Shown: in pieces, positions 26,362-33,956 of the stretch | Position numbering within the stretch: the first letter of the stretch is position 1 | How the letters are laid out: every line of letters begins with the position of its first letter | Assembly: GCF_002150005.2 (NCBI RefSeq) | Contig: NZ_MSPP01000002.1 | Span: forward strand, 248,001-312,000 | Source of the DNA: Marivivens niveibacter | GTDB lineage: Bacteria; Pseudomonadota; Alphaproteobacteria; Rhodobacterales; Rhodobacteraceae | Length of the DNA stretch: 64,000 nucleotides | Direction: 5' to 3' | Notes under the pieces: generated by a model | Databases searched by the model: none | What the model was told of the DNA's origin: nothing | Seen by the model: the letters and a program-made list of their open reading frames with translations, nothing else | Made by a program: the position numbers and the translations under genes

Positions 26362-28119
26362 ATGGATTCCGCACTTAAAGTCACAGATCAAGCTGATGAA
26401 ATCGCCTTTTCCGCAATGGTTGGTGGCGACAACATCATCAACATCCCACTGTTTCAGAGAGCTTATCGCTGGAAACCCTCAAACATCGGTGAATTTTGGG
26501 ACGACATTGATTCAATACTTGATGAAACGTCTCGCTCCCATTTTCTTGGCGTTTTGGTACTGGTACCCCAAAACCGTAAGGTCGGACACCCGGTTGTGCT
26601 TGACGTCGTAGACGGACAGCAGAGACTTTCCACTTGCTATATTACGCTGATGGCGATGGCATATGCGGCTGCAGAAAGCGGCCACATAGATTGGGCTACC
26701 GAAGTTATTCAATCATTTCTTCTTACGAGAAAATTCCTGACATACAGCACTAACACTCGACTAATTCCATCCGCAGCAGACCGACAGCAATTTCATAATC
26801 TATGGGCAAAACTGCGCTCTTTGACTCCCTTCAGTGCAAATCACTTTGGGGGCGTTGAAGCATTAACTCCACAACCCTCTGGAGAACCCAAAGGTCGGAT
26901 GCAAAAAGCTTTTGAAATTTCGCTTAAGCGCTGTCGCCAAATCATCAAAGATCAAGGTTTCTCAAAAATTGAAGAAGTGTTCGAAGTCGTTACGGGAAAA
27001 ATGAGCTTCGTGACTATCAACTTGCGAAGTCCAACGGCTGCACCTGCAATTTTTGAAAGACTGAATGCTAGAGGCGAGAAGATCAACATCAGTGATTTGG
27101 TGAGAAACGAAGTCTTCTCTCGAGTTGGTGACGACGCCGCTAGGGCAAAACAAATATTCGAGTCACACTGGGAACCGTTTGTTAACCTATTCGGGGAGCG
27201 GGATGGATCATTTGAAAACTTTTTGTTTCCTTATGGTCTCACGATCAAATCCAACATTACCAAGGCCGACCTCTTCACTGTTCTCCGAGAACATTGGCAG
27301 GCTAAGGATGGGCCAATGGAGATTGTCCAAGCGATGAATGCTTTCGTGGGCCCATACCTAGTTTTGGAGACCGGAAAAACGACACTGACAATTGATCCAG
27401 AAGTCTCGCGGGCTTATGCGAAGCTGAATAGATTAAACGTGCCAAGCACAACTTATTCATTTCTACTCCGTCTAGCAAAGTCAGTATCAGATGGTCTCGT
27501 TTCGAGTAAAACAGCAACAGAAATTGTGGACGTAATCGAAAGTTTTCTGTTCCGCCGAGCAGTTTGCGGTATCGAACCAAGTGGCTTACATGCCGTTTTC
27601 AAAACCCTTTGGGCCGAGTGTGAGAAAAGCGCCGACGGTGTCTCTGCAATTTCCGTCATCAAAAGCATCTCTCGTCGCTCCACTGTTCCCTGGCCAAACG
27701 ACATCGAATTCGAACAGGCTATTAGAGTAGATGACTTGTACAGCCGCAAAGTCTGCAGATTTGCCTTACAAGAGTTCGAAAAATTCACTCAGGGAGAAAC
27801 CCCTAAAGACGACTTTCATATCGAACATATCTACCCCCAAAAACCGGGAAAGGACTGGACCGATAGCCAAAAGGAAGAGCTTGCGCCGCTTGTTAACTGC
27901 TGGGCAAACCTCATTCCTCTCACAGTGCAAATGAACCCTTCACTCGGCAATGCCTCCTACATCAAAAAAAGCGCTCAATTCGCAAATTCCATCTTTGCGA
28001 GCCCCCGAAAAATTGCAAAACAATTTGACGACTGGAATATAACAAACATAACCAAACGTGCTGACGAAATTGCCGCGTTCGCAAAGCAAAGGTGGCCCCA
28101 TGTCCGAGTTACATCCTAA
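26362..28119 (+). CDS. DUF262/DUF1524 protein, GmrSD-like putative restriction enzyme
   Basis: 585-aa protein. The N-terminal DUF262 domain has IPLFQRAYRW (28-37) and the ParB-like nucleotide motif DVVDGQQRLST (81-91). The C-terminal DUF1524 HNH-type nuclease has DFHIEHIYPQ (His486, His489), then NCWANLIPLT and NPSLGN, giving the beta-beta-alpha-metal residues. Known fused members (GmrSD, BrxU, SspE-type) are NTP-dependent nucleases that attack modified phage DNA or act with DNA-modification systems. No modification gene is adjacent, so a stand-alone type IV-like role is inferred. Upstream is a 139-bp AT-rich gap containing AAATATT repeats. It is the last gene before attR. Confidence 0.85.
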   Translation: MDSALKVTDQADEIAFSAMVGGDNIINIPLFQRAYRWKPSNIGEFWDDIDSILDETSRSHFLGVLVLVPQNRKVGHPVVLDVVDGQQRLSTCYITLMAMAYAAAESGHIDWATEVIQSFLLTRKFLTYSTNTRLIPSAADRQQFHNLWAKLRSLTPFSANHFGGVEALTPQPSGEPKGRMQKAFEISLKRCRQIIKDQGFSKIEEVFEVVTGKMSFVTINLRSPTAAPAIFERLNARGEKINISDLVRNEVFSRVGDDAARAKQIFESHWEPFVNLFGERDGSFENFLFPYGLTIKSNITKADLFTVLREHWQAKDGPMEIVQAMNAFVGPYLVLETGKTTLTIDPEVSRAYAKLNRLNVPSTTYSFLLRLAKSVSDGLVSSKTATEIVDVIESFLFRRAVCGIEPSGLHAVFKTLWAECEKSADGVSAISVIKSISRRSTVPWPNDIEFEQAIRVDDLYSRKVCRFALQEFEKFTQGETPKDDFHIEHIYPQKPGKDWTDSQKEELAPLVNCWANLIPLTVQMNPSLGNASYIKKSAQFANSIFASPRKIAKQFDDWNITNITKRADEIAAFAKQRWPHVRVTS

Positions 28120-28204
28120 TTGCAAGGTTGTGCGAGGGGTCCATCTGTTAAAGCATGCTTTCGGCTGGACGCCTCAAGTCGCGTTGACCGCACCAACAAA
28201 AAAT

Positions 28205-28235
28205 GAGACACAAATCGTACACACACTGAGACACA
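28205..28235 (+). repeat. GACACA repeats, putative integrase arm sites (right)
   Basis: GAGACACA at 28205 and 28228, with CGTACACA at 28216, gives 11-12 bp spacing and the same orientation as the cluster at 19987-20016. The remaining bases from 28120 to 28307 hold no gene. Confidence 0.6.
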
Positions 28236-28307
28236 CAGACCGCAACGCACCCTATATTTGTAAATAAAAACAGAATACTAGCACTTACTAGTTGGTGCCG
28301 AACCTCA

Positions 28308-28322
28308 TCTTCTGGGCACCAA
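28308..28322 (+). repeat. attR core (direct repeat, right)
   Basis: TCTTCTGGGCACCAA, identical to 19917-19931; marks the right end of the island. Confidence 0.88.
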
Positions 28323-28336
28323 TTGGGTGATTACGT

Positions 28337-28358
28337 AAAGCGGCCTTCGGGCCGCTTT
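28337..28358 (+). terminator. Displaced native terminator of tRNA-Leu
   Basis: Perfect 9-bp stem AAAGCGGCC / GGCCGCTTT with a TTCG tetraloop, 15 bp after attR. If the island is removed it falls just after the tRNA CCA end, where a tRNA terminator belongs. Confidence 0.75.
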
Positions 28359-28379
28359 CGTCGTTTTCGGGCCTGTGCG

Positions 28380-28799
28380 TTACATACTTGTTAGCGTCTC
28401 GTTTGTCTTTGGGCATGATCGCCCTTCGTAAAATAATGCAATTGCATCGGTGATCCTGTCACCGCCGCCAGCCCGCTGCATCAAAGTCAGTGACGACAGC
28501 AGTTTATCAACATCGACATCGCTTCCCATGATTGATCTGATCGGTCGATCCGCATGCGCCAAAAGTATTTCAACACAGGCCAAATACCGTGGGCCGAGTA
28601 CGGGATGGTCCAGATAGGCGCGCGCCTCATCTAGATCATCCAGCCCATAAAATTTTGCCCGATAGCTATATCCCAAAGACGCAAGCTGCGGAAATATATA
28701 CCAAATCCAATGGCTTTGCTTTCGTCCGCGTTTTAATTCGAACAATGCGGTTTCATAGTCTTCGTCTTGCGCGTCGATAAAGCGATCCAAGTCGTACAT
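28380..28799 (-). CDS. DUF1810 family protein
   Basis: 139-aa protein starting MYDLDRFIDAQDEDYETAL. It shows the DUF1810 pattern KRGRKQSHWIWYIFPQLASLG, then FYGLDDLDEARAYLDHPVLG. ATG 28799 has a GGGGG stretch about 8 bp upstream; a 16-codon in-frame extension is not favoured. The family is associated with calpastatin-like or NADAR-neighbour annotations, but its function is unknown. It is the first chromosomal gene to the right of the island. Confidence 0.88.
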   Translation of the reverse strand: MYDLDRFIDAQDEDYETALFELKRGRKQSHWIWYIFPQLASLGYSYRAKFYGLDDLDEARAYLDHPVLGPRYLACVEILLAHADRPIRSIMGSDVDVDKLLSSLTLMQRAGGGDRITDAIALFYEGRSCPKTNETLTSM

Positions 28800-28849
28800 T
28801 TTCGTACCCCCTTTGATCATAGGTAGGTGGGTTGTCATCGGGCGCAAAT

Positions 28850-28876
28850 AAAAAAGACGCCCTCAAAGGGGCGCCT
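28850..28876 (-). terminator. Terminator of the 10-TM gene
   Basis: On the minus strand a stem with core GGGCG / CGCCC (arms around 28858-28862 and 28869-28873) is followed by a run of T, and it begins just past the stop at 28899. Confidence 0.65.
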
Positions 28877-28898
28877 ATAGTCGGCCAAGCAACATGAA

Positions 28899-30116
28899 TT
28901 ACTCGGCAGGAACAACCTGAGCAGGGAAAACGCGGCCAAAATGGCGGCGGTTCAGGTAGAAAACCAATACGACCATGGCGACCTGGAACCCCAGTGCGAT
29001 GGCGGTAAAGGCCCAGTAGGCAACGCCAAATTTCGCGATGATACCGGCGGCGACCAGACCTTTGTTGATCCAGAAATGGCCTAGAACAGACAGCGCAACA
29101 CCAGGGCAGATCAGGGCGTAGGACCCAGCAGAGGTTTTATCGCCCGTGATAAAGGTGCTGAAATATCCCTGACGACGCAGCACAACCAAGCCCAGCAGAC
29201 CAAAGGCGATTTGGATTGTGATCAGTTTGGTCAGCATCATGAATTGACCGGCGGCAGTGACATGTTCATCAAAGGTGGTGTGCAGGCCGTGCTGTTGGCG
29301 CATCCACATGATTCCCAGAATGGTCATCAAAGGAATGATGATCATCAACGTTGGACCCGATTCTTTCGCTGTCCCGTAGTGCAGCATCGAATTCAGCGCG
29401 GTGATCGCGGCCAAAACGGCATAGATCAGCGCAATGGTGCCAAAGAACGTGGACAGGATCAGGCTTGCTGCAACGACGGTTGCGCCCGTGGACATCGCCG
29501 CTGGGGCCGCCAGCCCGACCGCAACCATCGCCAATGCAAAGGCAGGCAACAGCTGCGCGAAACTGTTGTGCGCAGTCACGTCAAAGATTCCGCCCTGCGC
29601 CAATACGCGGCCCAGAAAACGACCGATCATCGACAACGCCCACAGGCCCGTAAGTACAAAGGCAACCATGGCAGCAGGGAACAGGTATTCAACGATCGTC
29701 CAAAGCTGAGGAACGAACACCAGACCAGCAATAAAGCTGCCGTTGATCGACATAGCTACCGCCAGCGGCATTGCCATCAATTGGGTTTCCGCGTTGGTGC
29801 TACGCAGTTTGGCGTATGCCTCTGTTTGTTTGAATTGGGAAAACTGGTTGAGGTTCCAAATCAGATATTTGAGGTTCAAAAAGAACATTACCGCGATGCC
29901 GATCATCGCAGCAGCGATCCCGATGTGCATGGCTGTTCCGCCGGTGGCCCAAGCGGCAGTGATATCTTCGAACACAGGAACGGGACGGCCCGGGTGTTTG
30001 ACCCAGAACATCAGGTACATGAAAAATGTGACGGATAGGCCCCCCGCCCCGACAGACGTCAGGAAATATAGAGGGGAATAGGTGTCGGCGGGTCTTTGGC
30101 GGGTTGGCATGGTCAT
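28899..30116 (-). CDS. Ten-segment integral membrane protein, unknown function
   Basis: 405-aa protein with about ten strongly hydrophobic segments (for example YFLTSVGAGGLSVTFFMYL, IGIAVMFFLNLKYLIW, TVVAASLILSTFFGTIALIY), a size and topology like the SLAC1/TDT transporter family, which I offer only as a resemblance. The C-terminus RRHFGRVFPAQVVPAE is cytoplasmic in appearance. It is monocistronic. An FNR/FnrL-type box lies about 65 bp upstream of the start, so expression probably responds to low oxygen or nitric oxide. No haem or metal motif stands out. Confidence 0.75.
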   Translation of the reverse strand: MTMPTRQRPADTYSPLYFLTSVGAGGLSVTFFMYLMFWVKHPGRPVPVFEDITAAWATGGTAMHIGIAAAMIGIAVMFFLNLKYLIWNLNQFSQFKQTEAYAKLRSTNAETQLMAMPLAVAMSINGSFIAGLVFVPQLWTIVEYLFPAAMVAFVLTGLWALSMIGRFLGRVLAQGGIFDVTAHNSFAQLLPAFALAMVAVGLAAPAAMSTGATVVAASLILSTFFGTIALIYAVLAAITALNSMLHYGTAKESGPTLMIIIPLMTILGIMWMRQQHGLHTTFDEHVTAAGQFMMLTKLITIQIAFGLLGLVVLRRQGYFSTFITGDKTSAGSYALICPGVALSVLGHFWINKGLVAAGIIAKFGVAYWAFTAIALGFQVAMVVLVFYLNRRHFGRVFPAQVVPAE

Positions 30117-30133
30117 ATCTCTGCTCCGCAGTT

Positions 30134-30199
30134 ACATTTCAAAATCCTTATATGTCATACAAGTGCCTGCCGCCTTGATATATGTCAATTTTGAAATGT
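30134..30199. promoter_or_regulatory. Inverted repeat with FNR-type box (30175-30188)
   Basis: TTGATATATGTCAA at 30175-30188 matches the FNR/FnrL consensus TTGAT-N4-ATCAA in nine of ten fixed positions. It is partly nested in a 12-bp perfect inverted repeat, ACATTTCAAAAT (30134-30145) and ATTTTGAAATGT (30188-30199). Both lie in the divergent region between the 10-TM gene and the RNase D gene. Confidence 0.55.
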
Positions 30200-30308
30200 A
30201 TGTCCGATCTGCACAGGTACTTGGCGCATTTGGGCAGAGTCGCCGCTAATGTTGCGCTTGGGGGTGGCAATCACTAGAGGTAGCAAAACAAGGAAAATGG
30301 TGCGGCCT

Positions 30309-30920
30309 ATGGCGAATTATCTGTACAAAAACGATCTACCCGACGGTTTGGACCTAGGCCCGATCGTCGCGATTGATTGCGAAACCATGGGCCTGAACCC
30401 GCATCGTGACCGCCTGTGTCTGGTTCAGATGTCGTCCGGCGATGGTGATTGCCATCTGGTTCAGATCGAAAAAGGCCAAACCGCTGCGCCAAATATGTGC
30501 GCCATGCTGACCAACCCCGATGTGCTGAAACTATTTCACTTTGGCCGTTTTGATATTGCCGCGCTGTTTCACACCTTTGGCGCGCTGACTGCGCCCGTCT
30601 ATTGCACGAAAATCGCATCGAAAATGGTCCGCACCTTTACCGATCGTCACGGGCTGCGCAATCTGCTGCACGAATTGGTACAGGTCGACATTTCCAAACT
30701 TCAGCAACAAAGCGACTGGGGCGCAGCCGAACTAACCCCAGCTCAGCTGGATTACGCCGCTTCTGATGTTTTGCATCTGCATAAACTCAAAGCCGTGCTA
30801 GACGAACGACTAACCCGCGAAGGCCGCGCAGAAATGGCGCAGGCCTGTTTTGACTTTTTACCGACCCGTGCCCAACTAGACCTAGTTGGCTGGAACGAAC
30901 CTGATATTTTTGCGCATTGA
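30309..30920 (+). CDS. Ribonuclease D-like 3'-5' exonuclease
   Basis: 203-aa DEDD-family exonuclease. Exo I is IDCETMGL (Asp, Glu), Exo II is FHFGRFDIAAL, and Exo III is YAASDVLHLHKL, with the Tyr that places it in the DEDDy class. It lacks the C-terminal HRDC domains of full RNase D (about 375 aa), as do the short alphaproteobacterial forms. ATG 30309 (MANYLYKNDLPDGLD) is chosen by family N-terminus; ATG 30297 is possible. It ends 1 bp before kdsD and may lead that operon. Confidence 0.88.
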   Translation: MANYLYKNDLPDGLDLGPIVAIDCETMGLNPHRDRLCLVQMSSGDGDCHLVQIEKGQTAAPNMCAMLTNPDVLKLFHFGRFDIAALFHTFGALTAPVYCTKIASKMVRTFTDRHGLRNLLHELVQVDISKLQQQSDWGAAELTPAQLDYAASDVLHLHKLKAVLDERLTREGRAEMAQACFDFLPTRAQLDLVGWNEPDIFAH

Positions 30921-30921
30921 T

Positions 30922-31887
30922 ATGAACAGAACCAAAATCATAGAAACCGCTCGACGCGTCACATTGGAAGAATCCAAAGCACTAGAGGTTCTGGCCAATG
31001 GGATGGGCGATTCACTTGCTGACGCGGCAGAAGCGATCCTGAACGCACCAGGACGGGTGATTGTGTCGGGCATGGGAAAATCCGGCCATATCGGGCGCAA
31101 GATTACTGCCACATTGGCCAGCACAGGCACGCCCGCACATTTCGTCCACCCAGCCGAGGCATCGCACGGCGATCTAGGCATGATCACCAAAGGCGATGTG
31201 GTCATCATCCTTTCCAATTCGGGTGAAACGCCTGAACTAGCTGACCTGATCGCGCATACGCGTCGCTTCGGGATCACAATGATTGGCCTCGCATCACGTC
31301 CCGACAGTTCGTTGATGCAGCAAGCGGACGTTCAACTGGTTCTGCCTGCATTAGGCGAAGCCTGCGGTCACGGGGTGGTGCCAACTATTTCGACCACGAT
31401 GACCTTGGCGTTGGGCGATGCGCTGGCCGTTGCGTTGATGGAACACCGCGATTTTGGCGCTGCCGATTTCCGCCAATTCCACCCTGGCGGCAAACTGGGC
31501 GCGCGCCTGTCTAAAGTCCGCGATCTGATGCACGATGGGGATGCAATACCTCTGGCGGGTGAAAAGACACCGATGTCCGACGCGTTGCTGACGATCAGTC
31601 AAAAAGGCTTCGGCGTTGTCGGCGTTCTGGACGATGATAACCGCCTAAGCGGTATTGTCACCGATGGTGACTTACGTCGTCACATGGCTGGCCTGTTGGA
31701 TCATGTCGCAGGCGAAGTGATGACAAAATCCCCCCGCACGATCGGCCCCGATGCATTGGCCGAAGAAGCCGTCGCCGTGATGAACGAAAAGAAAATCACC
31801 TGTCTGTTCGTTGTAGATCCCGCAGGATCTGGCCGCGTTGTGGGCATCTTGCATATCCACGACTGCCTACGTGCCGGGGTTGCCTAG
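30922..31887 (+). CDS. kdsD: D-arabinose 5-phosphate isomerase
   Basis: 321-aa KpsF/GutQ-family enzyme converting ribulose 5-phosphate to arabinose 5-phosphate, the first step to Kdo. The N-terminal SIS domain has SGMGKSGHIGRKITATLAST and HPAEASHGDLGMI, then ILSNSGETPEL. Two CBS domains follow (around residues 205-320, VRDLMHDGDAIPL and GEVMTKSPRTI). It starts one base after the RNase D stop and ends immediately before lptC, forming the usual kdsD-lptC-lptA-lptB string. Confidence 0.94.
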   Translation: MNRTKIIETARRVTLEESKALEVLANGMGDSLADAAEAILNAPGRVIVSGMGKSGHIGRKITATLASTGTPAHFVHPAEASHGDLGMITKGDVVIILSNSGETPELADLIAHTRRFGITMIGLASRPDSSLMQQADVQLVLPALGEACGHGVVPTISTTMTLALGDALAVALMEHRDFGAADFRQFHPGGKLGARLSKVRDLMHDGDAIPLAGEKTPMSDALLTISQKGFGVVGVLDDDNRLSGIVTDGDLRRHMAGLLDHVAGEVMTKSPRTIGPDALAEEAVAVMNEKKITCLFVVDPAGSGRVVGILHIHDCLRAGVA

Positions 31888-32481
31888 GTGTCTGCTGACA
31901 ACGCCTATAGCCGGTTTGTAAACTGGGCAAAGATTATCCTGCCTCTGGCTGCGCTGGTTCTATTGTCGACGCTGTTTTTGCTGGCGCGGACAACAGGCGA
32001 TACGACAGAAATACCCTTTGCCGATTTGCAGGAAATCACCAGCCAGCAACGTATTTCAGCGCCAACAATTTCTGGCGTGACCAATTCGGGTGACGCCTAT
32101 CAAATCAGCGCAGACGTCGCCAAGTTTTCCCAAGAAGACACCGACCAGATCCAGATCGACTCCATCGCCATAACCATCAACAGCGCAACAGGCACCGATA
32201 TCGACCTGATCGCAGGGACCGGCGAATATGACAGTGCGGAGAGAATGGTCGCGCTACGCAATCTGGTGCGCATTACCACAACGAACGGCTATGTCATGGA
32301 AACCATTGGCGCTTGGGCCAATTTGGGCACAGGCGATATCGAAACCACTGGCATATTAGAAGTTCGTTCCCCCTTTGGCGAATTCAGCGCAGGACATCTG
32401 TCGATCAGCCGCGACGAATCGGGGGCTCAGCAAATGGTTTTCAACGAAGGCGTCAGGCTGGTATACGAACCACAGCCTTAA
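31888..32481 (+). CDS. lptC: LPS export protein LptC
   Basis: 197-aa bitopic protein of the LPS transport bridge. A short cytoplasmic N-terminus is followed by one membrane helix (about residues 14-33, IILPLAALVLLSTLFLLA), then a periplasmic beta-jellyroll domain. The start is GTG directly after the kdsD stop. Sequence conservation in LptC is low; the assignment rests on topology, size and position between kdsD and lptA. Confidence 0.88.
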   Translation: MSADNAYSRFVNWAKIILPLAALVLLSTLFLLARTTGDTTEIPFADLQEITSQQRISAPTISGVTNSGDAYQISADVAKFSQEDTDQIQIDSIAITINSATGTDIDLIAGTGEYDSAERMVALRNLVRITTTNGYVMETIGAWANLGTGDIETTGILEVRSPFGEFSAGHLSISRDESGAQQMVFNEGVRLVYEPQP

Positions 32482-32493
32482 AGGATGTAATCA

Positions 32494-32979
32494 ATGTCAC
32501 TACTGCGTATCGTTTTGTTTTTGATGTTCGCCACGGCAACTGCTGCCGCTGCGCAGACCGACATTGCATTGGGCGGCATTCAAGCGGACAGTTCTGCCCC
32601 CGTTGAAATCACTGCCGACAGCCTGTCCGTAGATCAGGAAACAGGTATCGCCGCGTTTTCGGGAAATGTTTTAATCACTCAAGGCGAATTGCGCTTGTCC
32701 GCTGGCTCGGTCGAGGTTGTCTATGACGATGACAGCGGCGACATCACACGATTGATTGCCTCTGGCGGTGTGACCTTTGTCACCGCAACCGACGCCGCAG
32801 AGGCACAAACCGCAGTCTACGATCTGGCAGACAACACGCTGAACATGACCGGCGACGTACTCATCACCCAAGGCCGCAGCGCCATTGCCGCCGATTCGAT
32901 GCGCGTGAATTTGGCCACGGGCAAAGCGCAGCTAGATGGCCGCGTGCGCACCACCCTGACCCAGCAGGACAACAATTGA
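32494..32979 (+). CDS. lptA: LPS transport periplasmic protein LptA
   Basis: 161-aa secreted OstA-like protein. The signal peptide MSLLRIVLFLMFATATAAAA is cleaved near AQ. The mature part shows the family pattern VEITADSLSVDQETGIAAFSGNV, then LRLSAGSVEVVY. It would form the periplasmic beta-jellyroll filament carrying LPS from LptC to LptD. Its stop overlaps the lptB start. Confidence 0.93.
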   Translation: MSLLRIVLFLMFATATAAAAQTDIALGGIQADSSAPVEITADSLSVDQETGIAAFSGNVLITQGELRLSAGSVEVVYDDDSGDITRLIASGGVTFVTATDAAEAQTAVYDLADNTLNMTGDVLITQGRSAIAADSMRVNLATGKAQLDGRVRTTLTQQDNN

Positions 32980-33731
32980 TGACCGACCCAAAGGTGGATG
33001 CAGACGATATCGGCCTGAACATCGTCAACCTGCGCAAAAGCTATAAAAAGCGCACTGTCATTCGTGACGTGTCTTTGCGATTGGAACGCGGCGAAGTGGT
33101 CGCTTTGCTGGGCCCTAACGGTTGCGGCAAGACAACGACGTTTTATTCCATCGCTGGTCTGGTCAATCCCGAAGGCGGGCGTGTCTATGTTGACGGCCGC
33201 GATGTGACGGCATTGCCAATGTATCGCCGTGCGCGTTTAGGGATCGGTTATCTACCACAAGAAATGTCGATCTTTCGCGGTCTCAACGTCGAAGACAACA
33301 TCATGGCGATTCTGGAAATTTCCGAACCGAACCCAAAACGCCGCCGCGAACGGCTAGAGGAATTGCTAAGCGAATTTTCCATCGAACACCTGCGCCGCGC
33401 GCCTGCAATGGCCTTGTCGGGCGGGGAACGTCGCCGCGCCGAAATCGCGCGCTGTCTGGCCGCAGGCCCAAAGTATGTTTTGTTCGATGAACCATTTGCA
33501 GGCGTTGATCCGATCGCCGTTGGCGAAATCCGGCATTTGGTTTCTGATCTGAAAAACCGCGGCATTGGCGTATTGATCACCGATCATAACGTACGGGAAA
33601 CATTAGAAATTGTTGACCGCGCCTATATCCTACACGATGGCAAGGTACTGATGTCGGGCACCACAGAAGAGGTCGTTCGCGACGAAAATGTCCGCCGCGT
33701 TTATCTAGGCAATACTTTCCGCGTCAATTAG
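32979..33731 (+). CDS. lptB: LPS export ABC transporter ATP-binding protein LptB
   Basis: 250-aa ABC ATPase powering LPS extraction with LptFG (not in this window). Walker A LLGPNGCGKTTTF, Q-loop GYLPQEMSIFRGL, ABC signature LSGGERRRAEIARCL, Walker B YVLFDEPFAGVDP and the H-loop region LITDHNVRET are all intact and typical of LptB. ATG 32979 overlaps the lptA TGA. In many alphaproteobacteria rpoN follows; here hpf follows instead. Confidence 0.96.
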   Translation: MTDPKVDADDIGLNIVNLRKSYKKRTVIRDVSLRLERGEVVALLGPNGCGKTTTFYSIAGLVNPEGGRVYVDGRDVTALPMYRRARLGIGYLPQEMSIFRGLNVEDNIMAILEISEPNPKRRRERLEELLSEFSIEHLRRAPAMALSGGERRRAEIARCLAAGPKYVLFDEPFAGVDPIAVGEIRHLVSDLKNRGIGVLITDHNVRETLEIVDRAYILHDGKVLMSGTTEEVVRDENVRRVYLGNTFRVN

Positions 33732-33797
33732 CGGCAATTGGCTAGTCGCTCATCAGGGTCATTGACAAATCCCGAATTGAGTCGTGTCATATAAGTG

Positions 33798-33944
33798 ATG
33801 ACACAGATTGTTCCCCCTCGCGTTCCTGTGCAGGCCGTTTTGCCTGACAGAGCGGTTCGGGCCAATGTCATCAATTTCCCAAACACCGCTATGTCGAAAC
33901 GGGTGCCATTACGGGCCCGATCCATGGTGTGTGTGTACAAGTGA
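33798..33944 (+). CDS. Possible 48-aa small protein upstream of hpf
   Basis: An open frame MTQIVPPRVPVQAV ending in RSMVCVYK fills most of the lptB-hpf gap and stops 12 bp before hpf. The phrase NVINFPNT looks like real small-protein sequence, but there is no Shine-Dalgarno and no second copy to compare. A TTGACA at 33763-33768 suggests that the hpf promoter lies in this gap. It may be a leader peptide or chance. Confidence 0.28.
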   Translation: MTQIVPPRVPVQAVLPDRAVRANVINFPNTAMSKRVPLRARSMVCVYK

Positions 33945-33956
33945 AGAGGAGATAAC

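Larger units (their letters stand above)
19917..28322. mobile_element. 8.4-kb genomic island integrated at tRNA-Leu
   Basis: The island is bounded by the 15-bp direct repeat TCTTCTGGGCACCAA at 19917-19931 (inside the tRNA 3' end) and 28308-28322. The integrase lies next to the tRNA. Matching GACACA repeat clusters sit just inside both ends. It holds six protein genes and a duplicated 403-bp non-coding segment. No phage structural, packaging, conjugation or replication gene is visible, and no excisionase was recognised. It therefore looks like a small integrative element or satellite with probable defence cargo. Gene density is lower and codon choice less GC-rich than in flanking DNA. Confidence 0.9.

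Noticed and set aside
20022-28119. Complete type I, II or BREX-like restriction system around the DUF262 gene
   Set aside because: No methyltransferase, helicase, PglZ or other partner gene occurs in the island.
28058-28267. A 69-codon frame at the right end of the island
   Set aside because: It overlaps the DUF262 gene and the GACACA repeats; no ribosome site and no recognisable sequence.
19917-28322. Complete prophage
   Set aside because: No capsid, portal, terminase, tail, lysis or replication gene can be recognised; the length is 8.4 kb.
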